NCBI RefSeq assembly: GCF_000020725.1
Contig: NC_011146.1
Coordinates: forward strand, 2,913,501 to 2,977,500
DNA: 64,000 bases
From: Citrifermentans bemidjiense Bem
Lineage (GTDB): Bacteria > Desulfobacterota > Desulfuromonadia > Geobacterales > Geobacteraceae
Reading direction: 5' to 3'
In this document: piece by piece, positions 43,833 to 52,824 of the stretch
Position numbering within the stretch: position 1 is the stretch's first letter
Layout: the number at the start of each line of letters is the position of its first letter
Translations under genes and position numbers: made by a program
Notes under the pieces: model-generated
What the model was told of the DNA's origin: nothing
Database searches by the model: none
What the model saw: only the letters and a program-made list of their open reading frames with translations

Positions 43833-46800
43833 GCCAACCTTCCCCTGTCATAGCGAAGCTGCCGCAGCTTCCTCCCGAGGAGGATTTCTACCGCCTGCGC
43901 CGCGAGGGGATCGGCTTCCTAGTGCAGATGGGAAGCCGCCTCTGGACCGAGTACAACGAGACCGATTCCGGGATCGCCATTCTTGAGGCGCTCTGTTACG
44001 CCGTCACCGACCTCGGCTACCGCACCGGCTGGGAGATCCGGGACCTCCTGGCGCCTTACTCCCCCTCCCCCGACCCGGCGCACCCTTTTCCCAACCAGCC
44101 CTTCTTCACCGCCCGGGAGATCCTCACGGTCAGCCCGTGGACGCCTGACGATTACCGGCGGCTTTTGATCGACCTGGAGGCGGTTCGCAACGCCTGGATC
44201 ACCTGCAAGGAGTGCGCGTGCGATACCAGCTACTACGCCTGGTGCGAGGGAGACAAGCTCGCCCTCTCCTACCAGCCGCCGGAAAATCGCAGGCTCAGGC
44301 CAAAGGAGGTGTGGCCGCTGGGGCTTTACGAGGCGCTCCTCGAACTGGAGGCGGATGCGGCCCTTGGAGACCTGAACGACCGCAAGGTCGAAGCCGCCGT
44401 CACGCTGGAGGACGCAAACGGCAAGCATCCGCTCACGGTGGAACTCCGCTTTTGCGAAATGGCCCTCTACGACCGGAACGGATGGGGGTTGTTCCTGGGA
44501 AGCGACGATGCTTTTGTTGGGCGCAACGGACAATCCTTCAACCTCAAGCTGATTGGCTTCGGAGCGGCACGGAATTACGACCTTTTGACCGACCCGAACC
44601 TGGACGACGCGGGGCGCAACGAATACCTGCGCCGGCACTGGCGCGACCTCTTCTACCTCGCCCTGGAAATCGGGTTGGTCCCAACCGGCAAGAAGATCGT
44701 GCTGAACGCGACGCTGAGGCTTTTGGGGGACGCGGCGGCGAGGGGTGCTGCGACGGTGGCGGCGCTGAAGGCCATCTTGGAGGATACGGCGAGCAACGGG
44801 CTCACGCAGCGCTACCGGAAAAAGGAGCTGCAAAAGGCGGCGGGGGTGGCGCGGGCGAAGGAATCACTTTTCTCGCACCGGAACCTCGACGAGGAGTTCT
44901 GCCGGGTGAGGCTGATCGGGATCGAGGAGGTGGCCGCCTGCGCCGACGTGGAGGTATCCCCCGACGCCGACATCGAGCTGGTGCAGGCGCGCATCTGGTT
45001 CGAGATCGAGCAGTACCTGAACCCGGCGGTCCCCTTCTATACGCTGCGGGAGATGCTGGAACAGGGTTTTCCGGTGGAGGAGATCTTCAACGGGCCGGCG
45101 CTGGAGAGCGGCTTCATCAGGACGACCGACCTGGAACAGGCGACGCTGAGAACCGTCCTCTGCGTCTCCGACCTCCTCAACCGGCTGATGGAGATCGACG
45201 GCGTCCTCGCGGTGAACCACCTTCAACTCACCAAGTACGACTCCGAGGGAAAGGCGGTCAAGGGGGCCTACGACCCCGCGTGGACAAGCGACGGGAAACC
45301 GATCTTCGACCCCGGGAAGAGCAGCGCCTCCTGGCTTTTGTACCTGAGCCCCCAGCACCTGCCCAGGCTTTACCGCAACGCCTCGCGCTTTCTCTTCTAC
45401 AAGAACGGCCTCCCCTTTCTCCCCAGGATGGATGAGGCGTTGGCGACCCTGACCCAGTTGCGCGGGGAGGCCGAGCGCATGCGGGTGAAGAACGCCCCGA
45501 ACGACCTTCCCATTCCCGCAGGGAACTACCGGGACCCGGCGGCGTACTTCCCGGTCCAATACAGCTTCCCCCTCACCTACGGCATCGGGGTCGACCAGTT
45601 GCCTACCAACGCCGACGCGAAGCGACGGGCGCAGGCGAAGCAGCTGAAGGCGTACCTCATAGTGTTCGAGCAGATCCTCGCCGACGCCCTGGAGCAGCTC
45701 GCACACACGGCCGACCTCTTCTCGCTGGACCCGCTGGTGAAGCGGACCTACTTCGCCGCGCAACTGAGCGAGGCGTTAATCCAGGGGTACAGCGAGCTCT
45801 GCACCATCACCCAGCCGGCCCTTGAAGCGTTGCTCGAAAAGGAGCCAGAATTCCTCAAACGGCGCAATAGGTTTCTGGATCACCTGCTGGCGAGGTTCGG
45901 CGAGGAGTACGGGGAATTCACCCTGCTCCTGGAGAAGCTGCAGGGAGAGCAGGTAGCGCTGGGGCAGCTGATCGGCGACAAGATCGACTTCATCTCCGCC
46001 TACCCGGTAATCAGCCGCGACCGCGCCAAGGCTTTCAATAGGGAGCTTGCCTGCGCGCCGGGGAACGACCCCGCGATCAAGCGGCGTATCGCGCTACTTC
46101 TTGGGAAAAAGGAGTTGAGCAACCGGATCATCGTGGTCGAGCACCTGCTTTTGCGTCCGAAGTTCCCCGGGGACGCGCTCTACCCCGCCTGCAGCGACGG
46201 CGCCTGCCGGCTCTGCGGAGAAGAAGACCCCTATTCCTTCAGGCTCACCTTGGTGATGCCGGGGTGGATGGAACCGTTTCACTCGGACCTGGTGATGAGG
46301 GAGTACGCCGACCGGGTCATAAGGCAGGAGCTGCCGTCGCACCTGGTGGGAAAGATCTGCTGGGTGGGCGACGACGGCTTCGAGGAGGACCCATGCGACC
46401 AGGTCATACTGGAGCTGACGCGATTCATCGAGGTGAAGGGGAACAGCATAGTAGGGGGCCGCCTCACCGAGGACGAGGCCTGCGCCTGCGCCCTGGGGGC
46501 CTACCACGAATTCTCACGGGTGTTTCGGGAGTGGTACCAGGACAAGGTGCTGCAGCACATCCACCCGGACGCACTGAAGCAGCAACTGGAGGCGTTGTTC
46601 GGCCAGAAAGTGGATCGCGCCGCCATACCCTGCGCCGCCGCCTGGGACGACGAGCTGTGGGCGGGGGTGACGGCGCTGATGATCGTGCATTTCCTGGAGA
46701 TCGCGCTTTACGGCTTCCAGTTCGACCGCTTCCAGGCAGCCTGGTGCTCGTGGCTGGAAGCAGACGCCGCTTTTGACTGGACCGAAGAGCGCCTGCAAGA

Positions 46801-47224
46801 GCGGCTACAAGCAATTCTCACCGAGAACCTAGTCTCCAGCTCCGCCGACCTCGGCTCCCCGGCCGGCCAGATCTGCCGCTGCGCCGAACGGATGCTGCGC
46901 AGCTACGGCGCCGCGTTCGACCTCTGGATGCAGGGGCTTGTGGCCTCGGACAGCTTCGATCCCGACGCCCCTTTGCCCCCCTTCCCGCTTGATCCCCCGC
47001 CGGAATGCGCAGGTCTTGGCTTCAAGGTGGGGACTATGGAGAAGCTGAAGGAGCTCGTCGAAGACCGGTACGGCGCCTACCGCACGGTCTCCTACCGGCT
47101 CAGGGTGGTGCTGGACCTCCTAGGGAGGCTGCGGAACGTCTACCCTCCGGCAACCCTGCACGACTGCGACGAAGGCGGCGACATAAACCCGGTGCGACTG
47201 GGGACAACGGCTTTAGGAAACTGA
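43829..47224 (+). CDS. large baseplate protein (Afp12-like)
   Basis: The start at 43829 overlaps the previous stop (ATGA) and gives 1131 residues. The opening PPEEDFYRLRREGIGFLVQ and YNETDSGIAILEALCYAVTDLGYR resemble the conserved N-terminus of Afp12/gp6-like wedge partners. The rest is long, mostly helical, with a Cys-rich segment (ACSDGACRLCGEEDPYS, about 790-806) that could bind metal. Together with the 40122 product it should form the wedge heterodimer. Confidence 0.8.
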   Translation: MSQPSPVIAKLPQLPPEEDFYRLRREGIGFLVQMGSRLWTEYNETDSGIAILEALCYAVTDLGYRTGWEIRDLLAPYSPSPDPAHPFPNQPFFTAREILTVSPWTPDDYRRLLIDLEAVRNAWITCKECACDTSYYAWCEGDKLALSYQPPENRRLRPKEVWPLGLYEALLELEADAALGDLNDRKVEAAVTLEDANGKHPLTVELRFCEMALYDRNGWGLFLGSDDAFVGRNGQSFNLKLIGFGAARNYDLLTDPNLDDAGRNEYLRRHWRDLFYLALEIGLVPTGKKIVLNATLRLLGDAAARGAATVAALKAILEDTASNGLTQRYRKKELQKAAGVARAKESLFSHRNLDEEFCRVRLIGIEEVAACADVEVSPDADIELVQARIWFEIEQYLNPAVPFYTLREMLEQGFPVEEIFNGPALESGFIRTTDLEQATLRTVLCVSDLLNRLMEIDGVLAVNHLQLTKYDSEGKAVKGAYDPAWTSDGKPIFDPGKSSASWLLYLSPQHLPRLYRNASRFLFYKNGLPFLPRMDEALATLTQLRGEAERMRVKNAPNDLPIPAGNYRDPAAYFPVQYSFPLTYGIGVDQLPTNADAKRRAQAKQLKAYLIVFEQILADALEQLAHTADLFSLDPLVKRTYFAAQLSEALIQGYSELCTITQPALEALLEKEPEFLKRRNRFLDHLLARFGEEYGEFTLLLEKLQGEQVALGQLIGDKIDFISAYPVISRDRAKAFNRELACAPGNDPAIKRRIALLLGKKELSNRIIVVEHLLLRPKFPGDALYPACSDGACRLCGEEDPYSFRLTLVMPGWMEPFHSDLVMREYADRVIRQELPSHLVGKICWVGDDGFEEDPCDQVILELTRFIEVKGNSIVGGRLTEDEACACALGAYHEFSRVFREWYQDKVLQHIHPDALKQQLEALFGQKVDRAAIPCAAAWDDELWAGVTALMIVHFLEIALYGFQFDRFQAAWCSWLEADAAFDWTEERLQERLQAILTENLVSSSADLGSPAGQICRCAERMLRSYGAAFDLWMQGLVASDSFDPDAPLPPFPLDPPPECAGLGFKVGTMEKLKELVEDRYGAYRTVSYRLRVVLDLLGRLRNVYPPATLHDCDEGGDINPVRLGTTALGN

Positions 47225-47239
47225 CAGAGGTGCCCTGCG

Positions 47240-50200
47240 ATGAAACCTTCACAAGATAGCTTCCCCGTTTTCGAGGCCAACCAGGTACTTTCCTACTCGC
47301 ACCTGAACCAGATCTTCAACTATCTGGACGAGCAGGAACGCCTCACCCGCGCCGACCTTATCGGCATCGGCATCGTCTGCGGCCTGGGGATAGCCTTCGC
47401 ACAGAATGTCGACGGCGGCGCCTCCATATCCCTCTCCAGGGGAGTAGGGGTCACCTCGCTTGGCTACCTGATCGTGGAGCCGGAAGACACGGTCCTCACG
47501 AGTTACCGTCAGTACGAGCTTCCCACGGATCTTCCCTACCCTCCCTTCATGAATGGCGACGCCCCCTACGACCTTTGGGAACTCTTCCCGGCAGGAGAGC
47601 CCGACACGACGCCGTTAGCAAGCCCCGACGGATTCCTGTCGGATAAGGCGGTGCTGCTCTTTTTGGAGCTGAAAAAGGAGGGGCTTCGGAACTGCAGCAT
47701 GAACAACTGCGACGACAGGGGCGCCGAGATGACGGTGACGCTGCGGCGCCTTTTGGTGAGGATAGACGACCTGAAGGAGATCATCGCCAAGGCAAACGCG
47801 CTGGAGGGTGACCTGAGCCTGGCCGACCTGGAGGCGGCGCTTTTGGAGCGCCTTAACCTCCCGGACCTGCGCCTGCCGCGGGTCGACATCCCCAACACAG
47901 GTCCGGCCACCTCAAAGGAGGTGCTGGCGGCGTTTCACGCCGTGTTCCACACGGAGCATCTGGTACAGGAGACGGCGGCAGCGCTTTCCGCCGCGTACGA
48001 CGCCTTCAAGCCGCTGGTGGCGGTGAGCTACCCCACCAACCCGTTCGCCGACTTCACGGCGCGGTACGGTTCGCTCGACAACATCCCCGCGAACACGGTG
48101 CAGGTGCGCTTCCTGCAGTATTACTACGAGCTGTTCGACGACATCCTAAGGGCCTACGGGGACCTGTGCCGGGAGGGTGCGCGGCTTCTATTCTTATGCT
48201 GCCCGCCGGACCAGCTCTTCCCGCGCCACCTGATGCTGGGGGTCCTGTACCCTAACCTGGTGAGTAACGCCGCCATCTTCCGCACACCGTTCTGGGGCTC
48301 GCCCATCCTGCGGGGAAGCGGAGAGGAAATCGCTCTTCTGGAGCAGCTCTTCGCGCGCCTGGTGGAGCTGACCCGGCGCTTCACCGACTCGCCCCCCTTG
48401 GCCCCGTCCACCGGGTTCTCACGCCTGCCGGTGACCGATAACGCCATCCGCATCACCCCGAGCGCCCTTGGCGACCTCCCCCTTAGCAAAAAGGCGATCC
48501 CCTACTACTACCTCTTCAACGGAACCCCATCCCTGTACCAGCTCTGGGACCCGGAGAAGACGGCCAGAAACCGCGCCAACCTGAACCTCGGCTACCGCTC
48601 CGATTCGTACCAGCCGGCGGCACCCACCTTCGTGCTGCAGGCGCTTCGCTACGACCTGGAGCCTTACAACTTCCTGCGCGTGGAAGGGCACCTGGGGAAG
48701 AACTACCTGGGGGTGATGAATACGCTCCTCTCCTACAAGTCCCGCTACCGCCTGCCCATCGAGGTGGTGGCGCTGAGGACCGGCGCCTTCGACGAGAACA
48801 TCCCGGTGGACCTGACCGGGGAAGAGTGCCGCTTCCAGGACCTGGAGACGCTGTACGACACCCTCAAAGCCGAGGCAATCTGCTTTTTCTGCGAAGAGGT
48901 GCAGTACTTTTACGCGCTCCCCTTCGAGGTACGCTCCAAGAACACCACCCCGGCGAAGCCCCAGCTCCCGCTGCTGGTGCAATGCGCCCCCGACTTCATG
49001 GTGCAGCCGCATACGATCGGCCGGCTCTTCGAGGATTTCCTCGCCAACCAGCCTGGCGGCAAGGTGCCGGACATAGACCCGAACATCATCATCAACTTCC
49101 TGAACAGCCAGAACGTGGGGCAATCGAACCTGATCATTTTCTACATCATCCTCTACATCTCGAAGCTCTACGAGCAGTTCACCCAGGACCTGGGGCAGTT
49201 GGACTTCGCCGCATTCCAGAAGCGCTACCAGGATCTGTTGACTGTTACCGACGCGGTCGAGCGCGAGCGCGAGGACGCAGCGGGAAGCGTAGAGGGAACG
49301 GTGAACCTCTTGAAGTGGGAGGAGCTGGACGACCGGCTGGAGGCGATCCTTTATTACTGCCGCCTGGACGCCTTCAAGACGCTGGCGGAAGAATACAAGC
49401 GGCGGGTCCGGGAGGTGAAGCAGAAGCAATTCCTGGGGGATTTCCTGCGCCGGCACCCCGGCATCCAGCATAAGGGTGGCGTGCCGCTGGGGGGAACCTT
49501 CATCATCGTCTATCACCACGAGCCGGGGCCGCGGATTGGTCCAATCAGGATCGGCGGCGAACTGGGCAACCTGGCTGGCAGGACGCGGGTCACCCGCCCG
49601 TTGACCGCCACCACCGCGGCCGGTGAGCCGTGCAGCGAGATAGACTCCACAGCGGTGCTGGACGCCTTCAACCGCATCGGCGCGAAACGCGACCTCCTGC
49701 TCGACCCCGATATCCGCCTGGTGCTGGGCGCCTTCACCGGCCGCGTGCCGGACCTCGACGTCGCCCTGCCGCCTACTACCGACGCAAGCGGCATCATCGA
49801 CGCTGCGGTTAAGGAAATCGCGGAAGGAGCGGTCATCGCGGATTTCTATCTCCCCTATCTCTGCTGCTCGGACTGCGCGCCGATACAGTTCGTGCTGCCG
49901 AAGCCTCCCCCGAGTTTCACCATCGAGGTCGGTTGCACCAACGCCAACAACCAGGCCGAGGTCACCCTGACCCCGGAGGGGGGGCTTCCACCTTACAGCG
50001 TGAAGGTCGACCAGCAGGACTTCCAGCCGCTGAACGGCGTGCTGGCGCTCTCCGCCGGCTCCCACACCCTTTCCATACGGGACCAGGAGGCGGCTGAAAG
50101 CGCGCCGCAGACGGTACAGGTTGCGCCTCGCATGGTGCTGAAGGAAACCGACTTCACCTGCGAGGGGACGGCGACCTACCGCTCATCCTTCAGCATCGAG

Positions 50201-51172
50201 GGAGGGACTCCCCCTTTCCTTGCCAACGACAAGCCCGTGACCGGCAACGTCTTCAGCACCGATCCCATTGCCAGCGGAACCAGCTTCATCGTCACGGTTA
50301 CCGACCAGAACAACTGCAGCGCCACCAGCGAAGTGCGGCACGACTGCCAGGAGCCATGCACCCTACCCTGCAACGGGCAATCCAGGCGCTGCGCCTACCG
50401 CCTCTGGATCCAGCCGCCGGCAGGCGACGCCCAGTACAAGGATTACCGGCAGACACCCGCCTTGAAGCTGCGCTTCAACGGCAGGAAGATCGAGCTCAGT
50501 GCCGAGAACCTGCCGCAGATAGACGCGCCGCACCTGAACGAGAATTTCGACAACGCGATCGGCGGCTATGTAAAGGCGCTCAACGATGCCATCAACCAGG
50601 CACTCATCGACCAGACGGGGGCACTGGCGAACAGGCTGGTGCTGAGCTACCAGCCGGAAGGGTATCCCTTCCGGGCACTCCAGATCGAGTACTTCGTCTG
50701 CGACAGCTTCAACCTCTCGTTCCAGTACTCCTTCGCCAAGCCCGACCCTGCCTACTCCATGGTGATCTCGTACAGCAATGAGCCGGCCCCGACAGGGATG
50801 CCTTTCGACGGAGCCTTGTCCACCAACAAGAGGCTCAAGAAGGAGACCCGGGTGCCGGCCTTCGACTGCAGCGAACGCAACCAGTGCACCGGCGGCGACT
50901 ACCAAAAGCTCTGCGAGGGGCCGGTCCCGCAGCTTGACTTCAGCATGAAGCGCGGCGACGGGAACGTCTTTCACCTGCACGGAAAGGTGGGGAACATGCC
51001 GGAAAACGAGATGGCGGCGTGGGTGTGGGATTTTCCGGTGGAGAGCCCGAACGAGCCGTTCTATGAGGGGCAGAATGCGGACGCCCAGTTGCAGCACCCG
51101 GCCGGCACCGTGGTGCTAACCGGGATCACCAGCAAAGGGTGCATCGGGTCGGTGCAGAAGGAGATGGGGTAA
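47240..51172 (+). CDS. 1310-residue eCIS protein, possible fibre or receptor-binding protein
   Basis: The N-terminus (FEANQVLSYSHLNQIFNYLD EQERL) recurs in eCIS gene sets and the first 850 residues are a unique alpha/beta body. Residues about 890-1040 hold two Ig/SprB-like repeats (GGLPPYSVKVD..., GTPPFLANDKPVTG), then a Cys-rich stretch (CTLPCNGQSRRCAYR) and a final PKD-like domain ending MPENEMAAWVWDF...GC. Adhesion-type repeats and its place between Afp12 and the tape measure, where Afp13 fibre lies in Afp, suggest target binding. This is inferred from layout; no fibre signature was seen. Confidence 0.6.
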   Translation: MKPSQDSFPVFEANQVLSYSHLNQIFNYLDEQERLTRADLIGIGIVCGLGIAFAQNVDGGASISLSRGVGVTSLGYLIVEPEDTVLTSYRQYELPTDLPYPPFMNGDAPYDLWELFPAGEPDTTPLASPDGFLSDKAVLLFLELKKEGLRNCSMNNCDDRGAEMTVTLRRLLVRIDDLKEIIAKANALEGDLSLADLEAALLERLNLPDLRLPRVDIPNTGPATSKEVLAAFHAVFHTEHLVQETAAALSAAYDAFKPLVAVSYPTNPFADFTARYGSLDNIPANTVQVRFLQYYYELFDDILRAYGDLCREGARLLFLCCPPDQLFPRHLMLGVLYPNLVSNAAIFRTPFWGSPILRGSGEEIALLEQLFARLVELTRRFTDSPPLAPSTGFSRLPVTDNAIRITPSALGDLPLSKKAIPYYYLFNGTPSLYQLWDPEKTARNRANLNLGYRSDSYQPAAPTFVLQALRYDLEPYNFLRVEGHLGKNYLGVMNTLLSYKSRYRLPIEVVALRTGAFDENIPVDLTGEECRFQDLETLYDTLKAEAICFFCEEVQYFYALPFEVRSKNTTPAKPQLPLLVQCAPDFMVQPHTIGRLFEDFLANQPGGKVPDIDPNIIINFLNSQNVGQSNLIIFYIILYISKLYEQFTQDLGQLDFAAFQKRYQDLLTVTDAVEREREDAAGSVEGTVNLLKWEELDDRLEAILYYCRLDAFKTLAEEYKRRVREVKQKQFLGDFLRRHPGIQHKGGVPLGGTFIIVYHHEPGPRIGPIRIGGELGNLAGRTRVTRPLTATTAAGEPCSEIDSTAVLDAFNRIGAKRDLLLDPDIRLVLGAFTGRVPDLDVALPPTTDASGIIDAAVKEIAEGAVIADFYLPYLCCSDCAPIQFVLPKPPPSFTIEVGCTNANNQAEVTLTPEGGLPPYSVKVDQQDFQPLNGVLALSAGSHTLSIRDQEAAESAPQTVQVAPRMVLKETDFTCEGTATYRSSFSIEGGTPPFLANDKPVTGNVFSTDPIASGTSFIVTVTDQNNCSATSEVRHDCQEPCTLPCNGQSRRCAYRLWIQPPAGDAQYKDYRQTPALKLRFNGRKIELSAENLPQIDAPHLNENFDNAIGGYVKALNDAINQALIDQTGALANRLVLSYQPEGYPFRALQIEYFVCDSFNLSFQYSFAKPDPAYSMVISYSNEPAPTGMPFDGALSTNKRLKKETRVPAFDCSERNQCTGGDYQKLCEGPVPQLDFSMKRGDGNVFHLHGKVGNMPENEMAAWVWDFPVESPNEPFYEGQNADAQLQHPAGTVVLTGITSKGCIGSVQKEMG

Positions 51173-51369
51173 CTGGGAGAGGGTGGCCTTATATAAGAGG
51201 GTGTGGCCTTTCTCCCCTCGCCCACTGGGAGAGGGGAGGGGGTGAGGGTGATGCTAATTGCCGCCATCCTGCTAGTGGCACCCCCCTCACCCGCCCTTCG
51301 GGCACCCTCTCCCAGAGGGAGAGGGGATGGACGGATGGGAGAGGGCAGGAGTGAAGGCGGAGGATAGAC
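51173..51369. repeat. dispersed intergenic repeat (CTCTCCC type), copy 2
   Basis: GGGAGAGGGTGGCC, CCCACTGGGAGAGGGGAGGG and CCCTCTCCCAGAGGGAGAGGG plus GGATGGACGG are shared with 36543-36660. The element forms nested inverted repeats and fills the gap before the tape-measure gene. Confidence 0.75.
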
Positions 51370-52797
51370 ATGACCCACATAGTCCGGCAACAGATCCTGG
51401 AGGTGGAGTTCGACGGGGCCGAGGCAGAGGCGCCCCCCCTGCAGCGCAGGCTGCAACGACTCTGCTACGACCACCTCATGCCGGCCATCGAGCAGGCGCT
51501 GGACAAGCACTCGATACCGGGCCAGCTCCTTTACCTGGAACGGCTGGAACTGGACGTGGGAGAAATGCTCCTGGAACGCCTTGAGCTGGACCTTCCTGAG
51601 TCCCTCGCCCGGGCGCTGGAAAGATCGCTAAGGGAAGAAACCGCGGCGGCCCAGGCAGGAGACGCGGTGAACGTCACCTTGCAGCAGGGGTCCGCAGAAG
51701 CCTTTTTGCAGTTCCTGGAAACGGGAATGCTCCCTTGGTGGTTCCGCCTCCCTTCCGGCATGAACTTCGAACAGGTACTCCTCGAATTGCTTGCCTCGAA
51801 GAAGAGATCGGAAAGCGGCAGCGACAAAGTGGCTACGGCACTGCCGCGGATACTTGCCTCTCCCCTGGTGCGGCGAAGGTTGTTGCTGCAGTTCTCCCAG
51901 GACTTCCTCTCTACCTTGCTGGCGCTGGTATCGCCGCAGGGGTGGGAAGCGGTGAATGCCTTCTTGGTGAAGCTCGATCGCTTGGCGATCCCGACCACTG
52001 CCGGAAATATCGCGGCGATTCTGTGGGAAGAGGCCTTTACCGCCGTGGCGAGGGGGAAGGAGGTCGCTGAGCGCGACCTGACCGCCGCTGTCTGGCTCTC
52101 CCTCCCCCCCGACACACAAAAGAGCGCCGCCCCCCAATGGGAGGTACTGTGGCCGGGAATATCAGCTCCGGTCTCTGACGGCGTGGCGGAGCCGACCGAC
52201 TCTGCGTCCGGCAAACAGAGAGATAAGGTGTCGAACCAGGAACTCGCCTTCACAGGCACCCATGCCGCTCTTCGTCTCAGCCCGCAATCCGAAGCGGAAG
52301 CAGGGATCTACCTCGACAACGCAGGTCTCGTGCTGCTGCACCCCTTCCTGCCGCAGCTCTTCCGTGCCTTGCAGGTGGCTCGGGACGAAGAACTGCTGCT
52401 ACCTGAGCGGGCGCTCGCCCTGCTCCACTTCCTGGCCACCGGCAGCGAGGTAGCCCCTGAGTACCAACTGATGCTCGCCAAGGTACTCTGCGGCATCGAC
52501 CTCAATACTACGGTTCGATCCAGGCAGGAGTTGGCGGAAGCGGAGCGCAAGGAGTGCGAAGCCCTCCTGGAGGCGGCGATCCACCACTGGGGGGCGCTGG
52601 GGAACAGCTCGGCGAACGCCCTGCGCGGTACCTTTTTACTGCGCCCGGGGAAGCTGACCCTTCGCAGTGGCGCTGGGGAATGGCTGCTCCAAGTGGAAGC
52701 CAGCGGCTACGACATCCTGCTGGGCCAACTCCCATGGGGAATTTCGATGGTGAAGCTGCCGTGGATGGAGCGGATGCTGCGGGTGGAGTGGCTGTAG
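51370..52797 (+). CDS. contractile injection system tape-measure protein (CIS_TMP, Afp14-like)
   Basis: The 475-residue protein begins THIVRQQILEVEFDGAEAEA followed by LQRRLQRLCYDHLMPAIEQ, typical of the CIS tape-measure family, with LERLELDVG later. It is largely helical. It should set tube length and may hold cargo in the lumen. At 475 residues it is shorter than the Afp14 type, hinting at a short particle if length scales as in phages. The C-terminus (GILLGQ, MVKLPWMERMLRVEWL) is conserved-looking. Confidence 0.85.
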   Translation: MTHIVRQQILEVEFDGAEAEAPPLQRRLQRLCYDHLMPAIEQALDKHSIPGQLLYLERLELDVGEMLLERLELDLPESLARALERSLREETAAAQAGDAVNVTLQQGSAEAFLQFLETGMLPWWFRLPSGMNFEQVLLELLASKKRSESGSDKVATALPRILASPLVRRRLLLQFSQDFLSTLLALVSPQGWEAVNAFLVKLDRLAIPTTAGNIAAILWEEAFTAVARGKEVAERDLTAAVWLSLPPDTQKSAAPQWEVLWPGISAPVSDGVAEPTDSASGKQRDKVSNQELAFTGTHAALRLSPQSEAEAGIYLDNAGLVLLHPFLPQLFRALQVARDEELLLPERALALLHFLATGSEVAPEYQLMLAKVLCGIDLNTTVRSRQELAEAERKECEALLEAAIHHWGALGNSSANALRGTFLLRPGKLTLRSGAGEWLLQVEASGYDILLGQLPWGISMVKLPWMERMLRVEWL

Positions 52798-52824
52798 CGT
52801 GGAAACGGGAAAAAGGACTTTCGG

